DNA of 64,000 nucleotides from Aquabacterium sp. A7-Y (GTDB lineage Bacteria; Pseudomonadota; Gammaproteobacteria; Burkholderiales; Burkholderiaceae_C). The DNA lies in assembly GCF_026153205.1 (NCBI RefSeq), contig NZ_JAPFBW010000001.1:340380-404379 (forward strand), written 5' to 3'. Both the position numbers and the translations under genes were made by a program. Shown in pieces: positions 27,600 through 36,578 of the stretch. Each line of letters starts with the position of its first letter. The stretch's first letter is position 1. Below the pieces are notes generated by a model. The model was not told where the DNA came from. It ran no database searches and saw only the letters and a program-made list of their open reading frames with translations.

Positions 27600-28097
27600 T
27601 CAGGTCAGGAAACGGTCCAGCAGGCGCCGGCTGGCCTTGTCCAGGGCGCCCAGGTCGCGGATCAGGAACTGCAGGCCGTGGCTGTCGGTGATCATCACCG
27701 AGCCGGCCGCGAGCCGGCGGATGTCTTCCTCGCCCTTGAGCACCAGGGTGGCGGGGCCGCGGTCGGTCTCGAGCTCCCAGGTGCTGGGCGTGGTGAAGCC
27801 CGAGACCTTGCAGAGGCGCCGGATCTCCGGGAAAAACTCGCGCGTCGCCAGCTCCTCGCGGATCAGCGCCTGTTGCGGCGCCGGCAGCTCGGCCAGCCGC
27901 TCCACCCAGGCCAGCTCATGGCCGTCGGGGCCGACCAGCGAGACGCCCTCCTCGGGCGCCGCGACGGGGAAGGCGCGCACCGGCGTGACGCCCTCGACGC
28001 AGCTGCCGTCGGGCGCGCTCAGCACCAGGCGGCCGAAAGGGTTGCGCTCCAGCGTGAAGCCGGGCGCGGGCGTGACAGGGGGCGGGCTGGTGCTCAT
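27600..28097 (-). CDS. DUF1854 protein, cyanophycin metabolism-associated
   Basis: This is a 165-residue soluble protein matching DUF1854, with FTLERNPFGRLVLS near the start and then IREELATREFFPEIRRLCKV and WELETDRGPATLVLKGEED. The family is encoded next to cyanophycin synthetases and a dedicated ABC transporter in betaproteobacteria, which is the case here. It starts 11 bases after the ABC transporter stop with a GAGGAGAG site, so the two are co-transcribed. Its biochemical job is unknown; regulation or assembly of the transporter is plausible. Confidence 0.88.
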   Translation of the reverse strand: MSTSPPPVTPAPGFTLERNPFGRLVLSAPDGSCVEGVTPVRAFPVAAPEEGVSLVGPDGHELAWVERLAELPAPQQALIREELATREFFPEIRRLCKVSGFTTPSTWELETDRGPATLVLKGEEDIRRLAAGSVMITDSHGLQFLIRDLGALDKASRRLLDRFLT

Positions 28098-28108
28098 CGC
28101 CGCTCTCC

Positions 28109-30400
28109 TCATGCCGCCTCGCGGGCGGAAGTGTCGCCGGTCAGCGCGCCGGCTTGCTCGCGGGCGCTGGCGGCCTGGGCTTCGTAGAGGCGCCAGTAGG
28201 CGCCGCGGTGGGCCATCAGGGCATCGTGCGGCCCGACCTCGACCACCTGGCCGCGGTCCATCACGACCAGCCGGTCGGCCTGGCGCAAGGTGCTGAGCCG
28301 GTGCGCGATCGCGATGGTGGTGCGGCCGCGCACCAGGTTGTCGAGTGCCGCCTGGATTTCCTTCTCGGTCTCGGTGTCGACCGCCGAGGTGGCCTCGTCG
28401 AGGATCAGGATGGCCGGGTCGATCAGCAGCGCGCGGGCGATCGAGATGCGCTGGCGCTCGCCGCCGGACAGGCCCTGGCCACGCTCGCCGACCAGCGAGT
28501 CGTAGCCCAGCGGCAGGCGCAGGATGAATTCGTGGGCGTGGGCGGCGCGGGCGGCTGCGACGATCTCCGCGCGCGTCGCCCCGGGCTTGCCGTAGGCGAT
28601 GTTTTCGGCGATGGTGCCGAAGAACAGGAAGGGTTCCTGCAGCACCAGGCCGATGTGGCGCCGGTAGCTCGCCACCGGCAGCGAGCGGATGTCCACGCCA
28701 TCGACCCGGATCGAGCCCTCGCTGACGTCGTAGAAGCGGCAGATCAGGTTGACCAGCGTGCTTTTGCCCGAGCCGCTGTGGCCGACCAGGCCGATCATCT
28801 CGCCGGGCGCGATGTTCAAGTCCAGGCCCCGGATCACCGAGCGGCTGCCGTAGCGGAAACCGACCTCGCGCAGCTCGATGCGCCCGCTCGGCTGCGCCAG
28901 CTCCACCGGGCGCAGCGGCTCCGGCACGCTGGAGACGTGGTCGAGGATGTCGAAGATGCGCTTGGCCCCGGCGGCGGCCTTCTGGGTCACCGAGACGATC
29001 CGGCTCATCGAGTCCAGCCGGGTGTAGAAGCGGCTGATGTAGGCCAGGAAGGCGGTCAGCACGCCCACCGTGATACGGCCCTGCGCGACCAGCCAGATGC
29101 CGAAACCCCAGACCACCAGCAGCCCGATCTCGGTCAGCAGCGACACGGTGGGCGAGAACAGCGACCAGACCTTGTTGAGCCTGTCGTTGACCGCCAGGTT
29201 GTGGCGGTTGGCCTCGCGGAAGCGCGTGGCCTCGCGCTGTTCCTGGGCGAAGGCCTTGACGACGCGGATGCCGGGGATGGTGTCGGCCAGCACGTTGGTC
29301 ACCTCGGACCAGACCCGGTCGATCTTCTCGAAGCCGGTACGCAGCCGGTCGCGCACGACGTGGATCAGCCACGCGATGAAGGGCAGCGGCACCAGGGTCG
29401 CGAGCGCCAGCCAGGGGTTGATCGAGAACAGGATGGCGGCCGTCATCACGATCATCAGCACGTCGGTCGCGAAGTCCAGCAGGTGCAGCGACAGGAACAC
29501 GCAGATGCGGTCGGTTTCGCTGCCGATGCGGGCCATCAGGTCGCCGGTGCGCTTGCCGCCGAAGTACTCCAGCGACAGCTTGAGCAGGTGTTCGTAGGTG
29601 GTGGTGCGCAGGTCCGAGCCGATGCGCTCGCTCACCAGGGCCAGGATGTAAGTGCGCCCCCAGCCCAGCGCCCAGGCCAGCAGGGCGGCGCCGAGCAGCC
29701 CACCCAGGTAGACCAGCACCAGCTGAGGATCGATCGGCGCGCCGTTCTGGTAGGGGATCAGCACCCGGTCCATCAGCGGCATCGTCAGATAGGGCGGCAC
29801 CAGCGTGGCCGCGGTCGAGCCCAGGGTCAGCAGGAAGCCGGCCAGCAGCTGGCCCTGGTAGGGCCGCGCAAAACGCCACAGGCGCAGCAGGGTCCAGGTC
29901 GAGGGCGGCGCGTGCACCTCCCGGTGGCAGACCGGGCATTCGTCCTCGTCCTCGGGCAGTGGCGCCTTGCAGCTGGGGCAGGCGGCGGCCTCGGCCGGGG
30001 CGTCGAGGGGGGTGCCCGCGGCGAGCGCATGGCGCCGGGCTTCGAAGCGCTCGATGAACTGCAGCGCCTCGCCGTGGTGTCGCAGCGTGTAACGCCAGCA
30101 ACCGAGTCGGGTGTTTTCATCGTGCAGTTCGAGCCGACCGACGCCGGCGTGGTCCTCGTGCTGCAGGCTCAGGCCCAGGTGCAGCGGCCAGGCCTGCCAG
30201 GCCCCGCCGGGCTGGCGCGCCAGCAGCCGCGTCGGTGTCAGTGCAATATCACCGCGGCCGAAACGAAGTTGCAGGTCGAGGTCAACCTCCAGCCGGGCCA
30301 GAACGTTCTCCCCTTCGGCCAGGACGGATTCCAGATCCGCCGGCCGCACATCCGGCAGCGCGCCGGCGGGAGAGTTTGTGTTGGAGGGTCGATGTGTCAT
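28109..30400 (-). CDS. ABC transporter, fused permease/ATPase, cyanophycin-associated
   Basis: This is a 763-residue half-transporter. The N-terminal extension (about 1-175) includes a small zinc-ribbon-like stretch, CPSC-x-CPVC, which typical exporters lack. Then come six membrane helices (about 185-460, type I exporter fold with QGQLLAGFLLTLGSTAATLV) and the nucleotide-binding domain with Walker A GHSGSGKST, signature LSGGERQ and Walker B ILILDEATSAVD. It would dimerise and drive export. It is divergent from cphA', which places it in cyanophycin biology. The substrate could be a cyanophycin-derived peptide or amino acid, but this is unproven. The ATG at 30400 is used; the open frame to 30550 has no coding look. 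Confidence 0.9.
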   Translation of the reverse strand: MTHRPSNTNSPAGALPDVRPADLESVLAEGENVLARLEVDLDLQLRFGRGDIALTPTRLLARQPGGAWQAWPLHLGLSLQHEDHAGVGRLELHDENTRLGCWRYTLRHHGEALQFIERFEARRHALAAGTPLDAPAEAAACPSCKAPLPEDEDECPVCHREVHAPPSTWTLLRLWRFARPYQGQLLAGFLLTLGSTAATLVPPYLTMPLMDRVLIPYQNGAPIDPQLVLVYLGGLLGAALLAWALGWGRTYILALVSERIGSDLRTTTYEHLLKLSLEYFGGKRTGDLMARIGSETDRICVFLSLHLLDFATDVLMIVMTAAILFSINPWLALATLVPLPFIAWLIHVVRDRLRTGFEKIDRVWSEVTNVLADTIPGIRVVKAFAQEQREATRFREANRHNLAVNDRLNKVWSLFSPTVSLLTEIGLLVVWGFGIWLVAQGRITVGVLTAFLAYISRFYTRLDSMSRIVSVTQKAAAGAKRIFDILDHVSSVPEPLRPVELAQPSGRIELREVGFRYGSRSVIRGLDLNIAPGEMIGLVGHSGSGKSTLVNLICRFYDVSEGSIRVDGVDIRSLPVASYRRHIGLVLQEPFLFFGTIAENIAYGKPGATRAEIVAAARAAHAHEFILRLPLGYDSLVGERGQGLSGGERQRISIARALLIDPAILILDEATSAVDTETEKEIQAALDNLVRGRTTIAIAHRLSTLRQADRLVVMDRGQVVEVGPHDALMAHRGAYWRLYEAQAASAREQAGALTGDTSAREAA

Positions 30401-30636
30401 GAAGTCCTGCGCTTCTCGGCGAAGCAGCCACGTGCCGTGTGAGGGGGCCCGCCCCCGGAGCGCGCCGGCGCGTGCCCGGTCGAGCCGAACCTGTGGCTCA
30501 CGTTTGGCCCCCCGGGGCGGTTGACAGCCGCATCGATATTTCTCCATCACGCCGGCTTCGGGCGTGAACCTTTACCAATTTCCAGAAAACGATCACCGTC
30601 GCGCTGGCCCCCGGGCGGCGTGAGCCGGATGCACGC

Positions 30637-32844
30637 ATGAGAGACATCAAGATCCTGAAGGTCGCCTACCTGAACGGCCCCAACGTCTGGACCTACCGGC
30701 CCGTGTTGGAAGCCTGGGTGGACATCGGCGAGCTGGAGGAACAGCCCTCCCACACCATCCGGGGTTTCGCCGATCGCCTGATCGCCTGGCTGCCCTCGCT
30801 GATCGAGCACCGCTGCGGCGTCGGCGAGCGCGGCGGCTTCGTGCAACGCCTGCGCGAGGGCACCTGGCCGGCCCACATCCTGGAGCACGTCGCGATCGAG
30901 CTGCAGAACCTGGCCGGCAGCCAGGCCGGCTTCGGCAAGGCGCGCGAGACCGGGGTGCGGGGCGTCTACAAGGTCGCCTTCCGGGCTCGCAACGAGCAGG
31001 TCGGCCGCGCCGCGCTGGCCGCTGCCCGAGAGCTGGTGCTCGCTGCGATGGACGACCGGCCTTGCGATGTGGCCGCCAGCGTGACCGGACTGCGTGCGAT
31101 GGTGGACTCGCTGTGTCTGGGCCCGAGCACCGCCTGCATCGTCGATGCCGCGGGCGAACGCCGCATCCCGGCGATCCGGCTGACCGACGGCAACCTGGTG
31201 CAGCTGGGCTACGGTGCGCGCCAGCGCCGCATCTGGACCGCCGAGACCGACCGCACCAGCGCCATTGCTGAAAGCGTCTCCGGCGACAAGGACCTGACCA
31301 AAAGCCTGCTGGCCTCCTGCGGCGTGCCGGTGCCGGAGGGCCGCATCGTCGAGAGCCCGGCCGACGCCTGGGACGCGGCCGAGGACATCGGCCTGCCGGT
31401 GGTGGTCAAGCCCTCCGATGCCAACCACGGCCGCGGCGTCTCGATCGAGCTGAGCACGCGCGAGGACGTCGAGGTCGCCTTCCGACTCGCCGAGCAGGAA
31501 GGCAGCGAGGTCATCGTCGAGCGCTTCATCCCCGGCAACGAACACCGCCTGCTGGTGGTGGGCGGCAAGGTGGTGGCCGCCGCGCGCGGCGAAACCGCCT
31601 GGGTGACCGGCGACGGCCGCTCCAGCGTGCTGGCGCTGATCGACGCCCAGCTCAATGCCGATCCCCGGCGCGGTGAAAGCGAGGACTTCCCGCTCAACAA
31701 GATCCTGGTCAGCGAGGATCCTGCGGTGGCGCTGGAGCTGGCACGCCAGGGCCTGCAGCCCGACTCGGTGCCGGCGGAAGGGCAGCGCGTGCTGATCCAG
31801 CGCAACGGCAACGTCGCCTTCGACGTGACCGACCAGGTGCACCCCGAGGTGGCGGCCGCGGCGTCGCTGGCCGCGCGTATCGTCGGGCTGGACATCGCCG
31901 GCGTGGATCTCGTCGCCAGCGACATCTCGCGCCCGCTGGGCGCCCAGCAGGGTGCCATCGTCGAGGTGAATGCCGGTCCCGGCCTGCTGATGCACCTGAA
32001 GCCGGTCGACGGCGCGCCGCGGCCGGTGGGCCGGGCCATCGTCGAGCACCTGTTTCCCGAAGGCGACGACGCCCGCATCCCGGTGGTGGGCATTGCCGGC
32101 GCGAGCGGCAGCGCGCTGATCGCGCGGCTGGTGGCGGGGCTGTTGCAGATGGGCGGCCAGCCGGTCGGCCTGGCCTGCGGCGACGGGCTCTACCTCGACG
32201 GTCGCCGGGTCGAGACGCAGCCGAGCGCCACCTGGGCCGCCGGCCAGCGGGTGCTGATGAACCGCAACATCGAGGCCGCGGTGATCGAGAACGGCGCCGA
32301 GCAGATCCTGGCGCAGGGCCTGGCCTACGACCGCTGCCTGGTCGGTGTGGTGACCGACGTCAGCGGCGCCGACGCGCTCAAAACCTACCATGTTCACGAA
32401 CCGCGGCAGGTCTTCAATGTCCTGCGCACCCAGGTGGACGTGGTGCTGCCCGAAGGCACCGCGGTGCTCAACGCGGACGATCCACTGGTGGCCGAGATGG
32501 CGCCGCTGTGCGACGGCGAGGTGCTGTTCTACGGCCTGGACCCGGAGCTGCCGGCCCTGGCCGAGCACCGTGCCGCCGGTGGCCGCGCGGTGTTCCTGCG
32601 CCAGGGCCAGGTGGTGCTGGCACGCGGCGACGACGAGCAGTCGCTGGGGCGTCTCGAGGCCTTCCCGGCAGCGCGCGCGGCCGGCTCCCCGGTGCCGGCC
32701 GAAAGCCTGCTGGCCGCGCTGGGTGCTGCCTGGGCACTGGGCCTGGCACCCGAGCTGATCGCGGCCGGCGCCCGCAACTTCGACCCGGCCCCGGCCGCCT
32801 CGCTGGACGCCGCCTCGCGCGGCAAGCAGGCGCAGCCCCGCTGA
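30637..32844 (+). CDS. cphA': Cyanophycin synthetase-like protein CphA' with degenerate Mur-ligase site
   Basis: This 735-residue protein is collinear with cyanophycin synthetase. It has an N-terminal domain, an ATP-grasp domain (about 205-460, with GLPVVVKPSDANHGRGV and EVNAGPGLLMHL), and a Mur-ligase-like domain from about 480. The Mur P-loop reads GIAGASGSALI instead of the G-T-N-G-K-T-T of CphA, so the essential Lys and Thr are replaced by Ser492 and Ala493. The C-terminal domain is cut short (735 versus 866 residues). It should therefore add only one of the two amino acids, or act as a partner. It lies 40 bases upstream of intact cphA and is probably in the same transcript. A TTGACA lies at 30521-30526 without a matching -10 box at normal spacing. 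Confidence 0.88.
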   Translation: MRDIKILKVAYLNGPNVWTYRPVLEAWVDIGELEEQPSHTIRGFADRLIAWLPSLIEHRCGVGERGGFVQRLREGTWPAHILEHVAIELQNLAGSQAGFGKARETGVRGVYKVAFRARNEQVGRAALAAARELVLAAMDDRPCDVAASVTGLRAMVDSLCLGPSTACIVDAAGERRIPAIRLTDGNLVQLGYGARQRRIWTAETDRTSAIAESVSGDKDLTKSLLASCGVPVPEGRIVESPADAWDAAEDIGLPVVVKPSDANHGRGVSIELSTREDVEVAFRLAEQEGSEVIVERFIPGNEHRLLVVGGKVVAAARGETAWVTGDGRSSVLALIDAQLNADPRRGESEDFPLNKILVSEDPAVALELARQGLQPDSVPAEGQRVLIQRNGNVAFDVTDQVHPEVAAAASLAARIVGLDIAGVDLVASDISRPLGAQQGAIVEVNAGPGLLMHLKPVDGAPRPVGRAIVEHLFPEGDDARIPVVGIAGASGSALIARLVAGLLQMGGQPVGLACGDGLYLDGRRVETQPSATWAAGQRVLMNRNIEAAVIENGAEQILAQGLAYDRCLVGVVTDVSGADALKTYHVHEPRQVFNVLRTQVDVVLPEGTAVLNADDPLVAEMAPLCDGEVLFYGLDPELPALAEHRAAGGRAVFLRQGQVVLARGDDEQSLGRLEAFPAARAAGSPVPAESLLAALGAAWALGLAPELIAAGARNFDPAPAASLDAASRGKQAQPR

Positions 32845-32884
32845 CGCGGCCGCCGCACCCGAATTCACTCTCAGGACTATTCGA

Positions 32885-35485
32885 ATGGAAGTCTCCCGAC
32901 TCCGCGCGCTCCGTGGCCCCAATCTGTGGAGCCGCTGCACCGCCATCGAAGCCATCGTGTCGTGCAGCGAGGCCGAGTGCTCGCTCGACCACATCAGCGG
33001 TTTCGAAGCCCGCCTGCGCGCCCGCTTCCCCGAGATCGGCGCCCTGCAGCCGAGCGGCCAGTCGCTGCCGGTCTCGCTGGCCCAGGCGCTGGAGCTGGCG
33101 GCGCTGCGCCTGCAGGCCCAGGCCGGCTGCCCGGTCAGCTTCAGTCGCAGCACCGCGACGGTGGAGAAGGCGGTGTTCCAGGTGGTGGTCGAGTACAGCG
33201 AAGAGGCGGTCGGCCGCCTGGCCTTCCGGCTCGCGGAGCAGCTCTGCCGCGCGGCGCTGGACGATACGCCCTTCGACCTGGCGGGCGCGCTCGCGCAACT
33301 GCGCGAGCTCGACGAGGACGAGCGCCTGGGGCCGAGCACCGGCTCCATCGTGCAGGCCGCCGTGGCGCGCGGCATTCCCTACCGGCGCCTGACACGCGGC
33401 AGCCTGGTGCAGTTCGGCTGGGGCAGCCGCCAGCGCCGCATCCAGGCCGCCGAGGTGGACCGCACCAGCGCGATCGCCGAGTCCATTGCCCAGGACAAGG
33501 AACTGACCAAAAAGCTGCTGCTGGCTGCCGGCGTGCCGGTGCCGCTCGGCCGCCCGGTGACCGACGCCGAGGACGCCTGGGCCGCCGCCTGCGAGGTGGG
33601 CCTGCCGGTGGTGGTCAAGCCGCGCGACGGCAACCAGGGCAAGGGCGTGACGGTCAACATCGAGACGCGCGAGCACCTGGCGCGCGCCTATGCCGCCGCG
33701 GCCGAGATCAGCTCGGACGTGATGGTCGAGCGTTTCATCCCGGGCCACGACTTCCGCCTGCTGGTGGTGGGTGACCGGCTGGTGGCCGCGGCGCGCCGCG
33801 ATCCGCCCCATGTGATCGGCGACGGTCGCCGCAGCATTGCGGAGCTGGTCGAGGAGGTCAACCGCGATCCCCGCCGTGGCGACGGCCATGCCACCTCGCT
33901 GACCCGCATGCGCATCGATGACATCGCGCGAGCCCGTCTGTCGGCGCAGGGCTATACGCCCGAGTCGGTGCCGCCGAAGGGCAAGCGGGTGGTGCTGCGC
34001 AACAACGCCAACCTCAGCACCGGCGGCACCGCCACCGACGTGACCGACGATGTGCACCCCGAGGTGGCGGCGCGCGCGGTGGCCGCGGCCCGCATGATCG
34101 GGCTGGACATCTGCGGCGTGGACGTGGTGTGCGAGAGCGTGCACAAGCCGCTGGAAGAGCAGGGCGGCGGTGTGGTCGAGGTCAATGCCGCGCCGGGGCT
34201 GCGCATGCACCTGAGCCCGTCCTACGGCAAGGGCCGCGGCGTGGGCGAGGCGGTCATCGCCGACATGTTCGCCCCCGGCGACAACGGCCGCATCCCGGTG
34301 GTCGCGGTGACCGGGACCAACGGCAAGACGACGACGGTGCGGCTGGCGGCCCACATCCTGGCCTGCCAGGGCCTGCGCGTGGGCATGACCAACACCGACG
34401 GCGTCTACGTGGCCGGCCAGCGCATCGACACCGGCGACTGCAGCGGCCCGCGCAGCGCCCGAAACGTGCTGATGCACCCGGACGTCGACGCGGCGGTATT
34501 CGAGACCGCACGCGGCGGCATGCTGCGCGAGGGCCTGGCCTTCGACCGCTGCCAGGTGGCGGTGGTCACCAACATCGGCAGCGGCGACCACCTCGGGCTC
34601 AACTACATCACCACGGTCGAGGACCTGGCGGTGCTCAAGCGCGTGATCGTGCAGAACGTCGCGCCCGACGGCATGGCGGTGCTCAATGCCGCCGACCCCA
34701 TCGTCGCGGCGATGGCGCGCAGCTGCCCCGGCGCCATCACCTTCTTTGCCGCCGACCGGCAGTTGCCGGTGATGGCCGCTCACCGCGCCCAGGGCGGCCG
34801 CGTGGTGTATGTCGAGGGCGGCGCGATCGTCGCGGCCGAGGGCGTGAAGCGCCACCGCATCGCGCTGTCGCAGGTGCCGCTGACGCGCGGCGGCAGCATC
34901 GGTTTCCAGGTCGAGAACACCATGGCGGCGGTGGCCGCGGCGTGGGCGCTCGGGGTGGGCTGGGACACGATACGCCAGGGCCTGCGCGGTTTCGTCAGCG
35001 ACGCCGTCAGCGTGCCGGGGCGCTTCAACGTCTTCGATCACGGCGGAGCCACGGTGATCGCCGACTACGGCCACAACCCCGACGCGATCGCCGCGCTGGT
35101 GCGAGCGGTCGATGCGATGCCGGCCCGCCGGCGCTCGGTGGTGATCAGCGGCGCCGGCGACCGGCGTGACGAGGACATCCGCCAGCAGACCGAGATCCTG
35201 GGCGCGGCCTTCGACGAGGTGGTGCTTTATCAGGACCAGTGCCAGCGCGGGCGGGCCGACGGCGAGGTGCTGGCGCTGCTGCGCCAGGGCCTGCACCGCG
35301 CGCGCCGCACCACGCGGGTCGACGAGATCCGCGGCGAGTTCCTCGCGATCGACAGCGCGCTCGCGCGGCTGGAGCCGGGCGACCTGTGCCTGATCCTGAT
35401 CGACCAGATCGATGAGGCGCTGGCCCACATCGCGCGCCGCTGCGAGGAGCAGGCGCTGCGCCAGCCGGCCTTCGAGGCGGCCTGA
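32885..35485 (+). CDS. cphA: Cyanophycin synthetase CphA
   Basis: This 866-residue enzyme makes cyanophycin, the multi-L-arginyl-poly-L-aspartate nitrogen store, from Asp, Arg and ATP without ribosomes. It has the full set of domains: an N-terminal domain (1-160), ATP-grasp (about 210-460, GLPVVVKPRDGNQGKGV and VEVNAAPGLRMHL), and a Mur-ligase domain with an intact P-loop, TGTNGKTTT (Lys481), plus VFETARGGMLREGL. The C-terminal Mur domain includes FDHGGATVIADYGHNPDAI. Length is normal for the family. It follows cphA' by 40 bases and the pair is divergent from the ABC transporter/DUF1854 pair. No cyanophycinase is in this window, so degradation genes must be elsewhere. Confidence 0.96.
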   Translation: MEVSRLRALRGPNLWSRCTAIEAIVSCSEAECSLDHISGFEARLRARFPEIGALQPSGQSLPVSLAQALELAALRLQAQAGCPVSFSRSTATVEKAVFQVVVEYSEEAVGRLAFRLAEQLCRAALDDTPFDLAGALAQLRELDEDERLGPSTGSIVQAAVARGIPYRRLTRGSLVQFGWGSRQRRIQAAEVDRTSAIAESIAQDKELTKKLLLAAGVPVPLGRPVTDAEDAWAAACEVGLPVVVKPRDGNQGKGVTVNIETREHLARAYAAAAEISSDVMVERFIPGHDFRLLVVGDRLVAAARRDPPHVIGDGRRSIAELVEEVNRDPRRGDGHATSLTRMRIDDIARARLSAQGYTPESVPPKGKRVVLRNNANLSTGGTATDVTDDVHPEVAARAVAAARMIGLDICGVDVVCESVHKPLEEQGGGVVEVNAAPGLRMHLSPSYGKGRGVGEAVIADMFAPGDNGRIPVVAVTGTNGKTTTVRLAAHILACQGLRVGMTNTDGVYVAGQRIDTGDCSGPRSARNVLMHPDVDAAVFETARGGMLREGLAFDRCQVAVVTNIGSGDHLGLNYITTVEDLAVLKRVIVQNVAPDGMAVLNAADPIVAAMARSCPGAITFFAADRQLPVMAAHRAQGGRVVYVEGGAIVAAEGVKRHRIALSQVPLTRGGSIGFQVENTMAAVAAAWALGVGWDTIRQGLRGFVSDAVSVPGRFNVFDHGGATVIADYGHNPDAIAALVRAVDAMPARRRSVVISGAGDRRDEDIRQQTEILGAAFDEVVLYQDQCQRGRADGEVLALLRQGLHRARRTTRVDEIRGEFLAIDSALARLEPGDLCLILIDQIDEALAHIARRCEEQALRQPAFEAA

Positions 35486-35570
35486 CGACGGCCACGGCGC
35501 GCGCAAACGCGGGGCCACGGCGGCACTCATTTGTGTGAGGATGAGATCCCACACCTGTGAAGGAGCCGCC

Positions 35571-36512
35571 TTGCTGCCGCAGCAGAACCTGGGCCGGGTG
35601 CCCGACGCCGCCGACTGGCCCGCGATCCGCGACCTCCTGAAAAGCTGCGGGCTGCCCATCGAGGGCGCCCGCGAGCACCTGCGGCACTTCCTGGTGGTGG
35701 GCGACGCCGATGCGATGCTGGCCTGCGTCGGGCTGGAGAGCCACGGCGGCAGCGCGCTGCTGCGTTCGCTGGCGGTGGCGCCCGAGGCGCGCGGCGAAGG
35801 CCTGGGCCGCGGGCTGGCCGCGCAGGCCATCCTGGCGGCGCGCGGCCTGGGGGCGCGGTGCCTGGTGCTGCGCACCGAGACCGCGGCCGATTTTTTCGGG
35901 CTGTTCGGTTTCCGGCCCATTGCGGCCGAGCAGGCCCCTGCGGCCGTGCGCGCCTCGGCCGAGTTCCGCGGCGCCTGCCCGGAGAGCTGCACCACGCTGA
36001 TGATGGAGCTGTCCTCGGGCTGCCGGGTGCGCCCCGCGCTGGCCGGCGACATGCCGGCCGTGCTGGAGATCTACAACCACGAGGTGCGCACCAGCACGTC
36101 CACCTACCAGGACGCCGAGCGCACCCTGGCGGAGCAGCTCCAGCAGTGGGAGCTCAAGCAGGACGAGGGGCATGCGTTTTTCGTCGCCGAGGACGCGGCG
36201 GGCCGACTGGTCGGCTATGCCAACTACGGCTTGTTCCGCCCGCGCGAGGGCTGGCGCTTCTCCTGCGAACACGCGGTCTACGTCCACCCCGAATGGCGCG
36301 GCCGCGGGCTCGCCAGGCTGCTGTTGCCGGCGCTGATCTGCCATGCGCGCCGGCGCGGCTTCCACACCATGGTGGGTGTCGTCGACACCGCCAACCGGGC
36401 TTCGATGCGCTTGCACGAGGCGATGGGTTTCCAGGTGGCCGGCGTGATGAAGCAGGGCGGGTTCAAGTTCGGCCACTGGCTCGACGTCGCCTTCGTGCAG
36501 ATCCTTCTTTAG
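35571..36512 (+). CDS. Fused GNAT acetyltransferase: ArsN2-like plus ArsN1/phosphinothricin-type
   Basis: This is a 313-residue protein with two acetyltransferase domains in one uninterrupted frame. Residues 1-148 resemble ArsN2, with LRSLAVAPEARGEGLGRGL and the FFGLFGFRP ending. Residues 151-313 resemble ArsN1/phosphinothricin or arsinothricin N-acetyltransferases, with VRPALAGDMPAVLEIYNHEV, VYVHPEWRGRGLARLLL and a SMRLHEAMGFQVAGVMKQGG ending. Both have an acetyl-CoA loop (RGEGLG, RGRGLA). A TTG at 35571 is chosen because GAAGGAG lies five bases upstream; an in-frame ATG at 35541 lacks a spaced site. The two activities usually come from separate genes. Acetylation of arsinothricin or methionine sulfoximine-type toxins is likely for domain 2. 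Confidence 0.8.
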   Translation: MLPQQNLGRVPDAADWPAIRDLLKSCGLPIEGAREHLRHFLVVGDADAMLACVGLESHGGSALLRSLAVAPEARGEGLGRGLAAQAILAARGLGARCLVLRTETAADFFGLFGFRPIAAEQAPAAVRASAEFRGACPESCTTLMMELSSGCRVRPALAGDMPAVLEIYNHEVRTSTSTYQDAERTLAEQLQQWELKQDEGHAFFVAEDAAGRLVGYANYGLFRPREGWRFSCEHAVYVHPEWRGRGLARLLLPALICHARRRGFHTMVGVVDTANRASMRLHEAMGFQVAGVMKQGGFKFGHWLDVAFVQILL

Positions 36513-36578
36513 GCCCCTTCGGCTACCATCCGGCCGTTTTTCATTCATTCATTCTGTTGGTCGGAAAGGAAACAGATC

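Noticed and set aside
28154..30442. A 762-codon plus-strand frame opposite the ABC transporter
   Set aside because: The minus strand has Walker A, signature and Walker B motifs; the plus frame has none.
32508..33392. Plus-strand open frame across the cphA'/cphA junction as a separate gene
   Set aside because: It is an out-of-frame shadow; both synthetase frames are continuous and family-like across this stretch.
36541..36553. Three-fold CATT repeat as a phase-variation tract before the AIM24-family gene
   Set aside because: Three copies are too few for high-rate slippage, and the repeat is outside the coding frame and not placed between promoter boxes.
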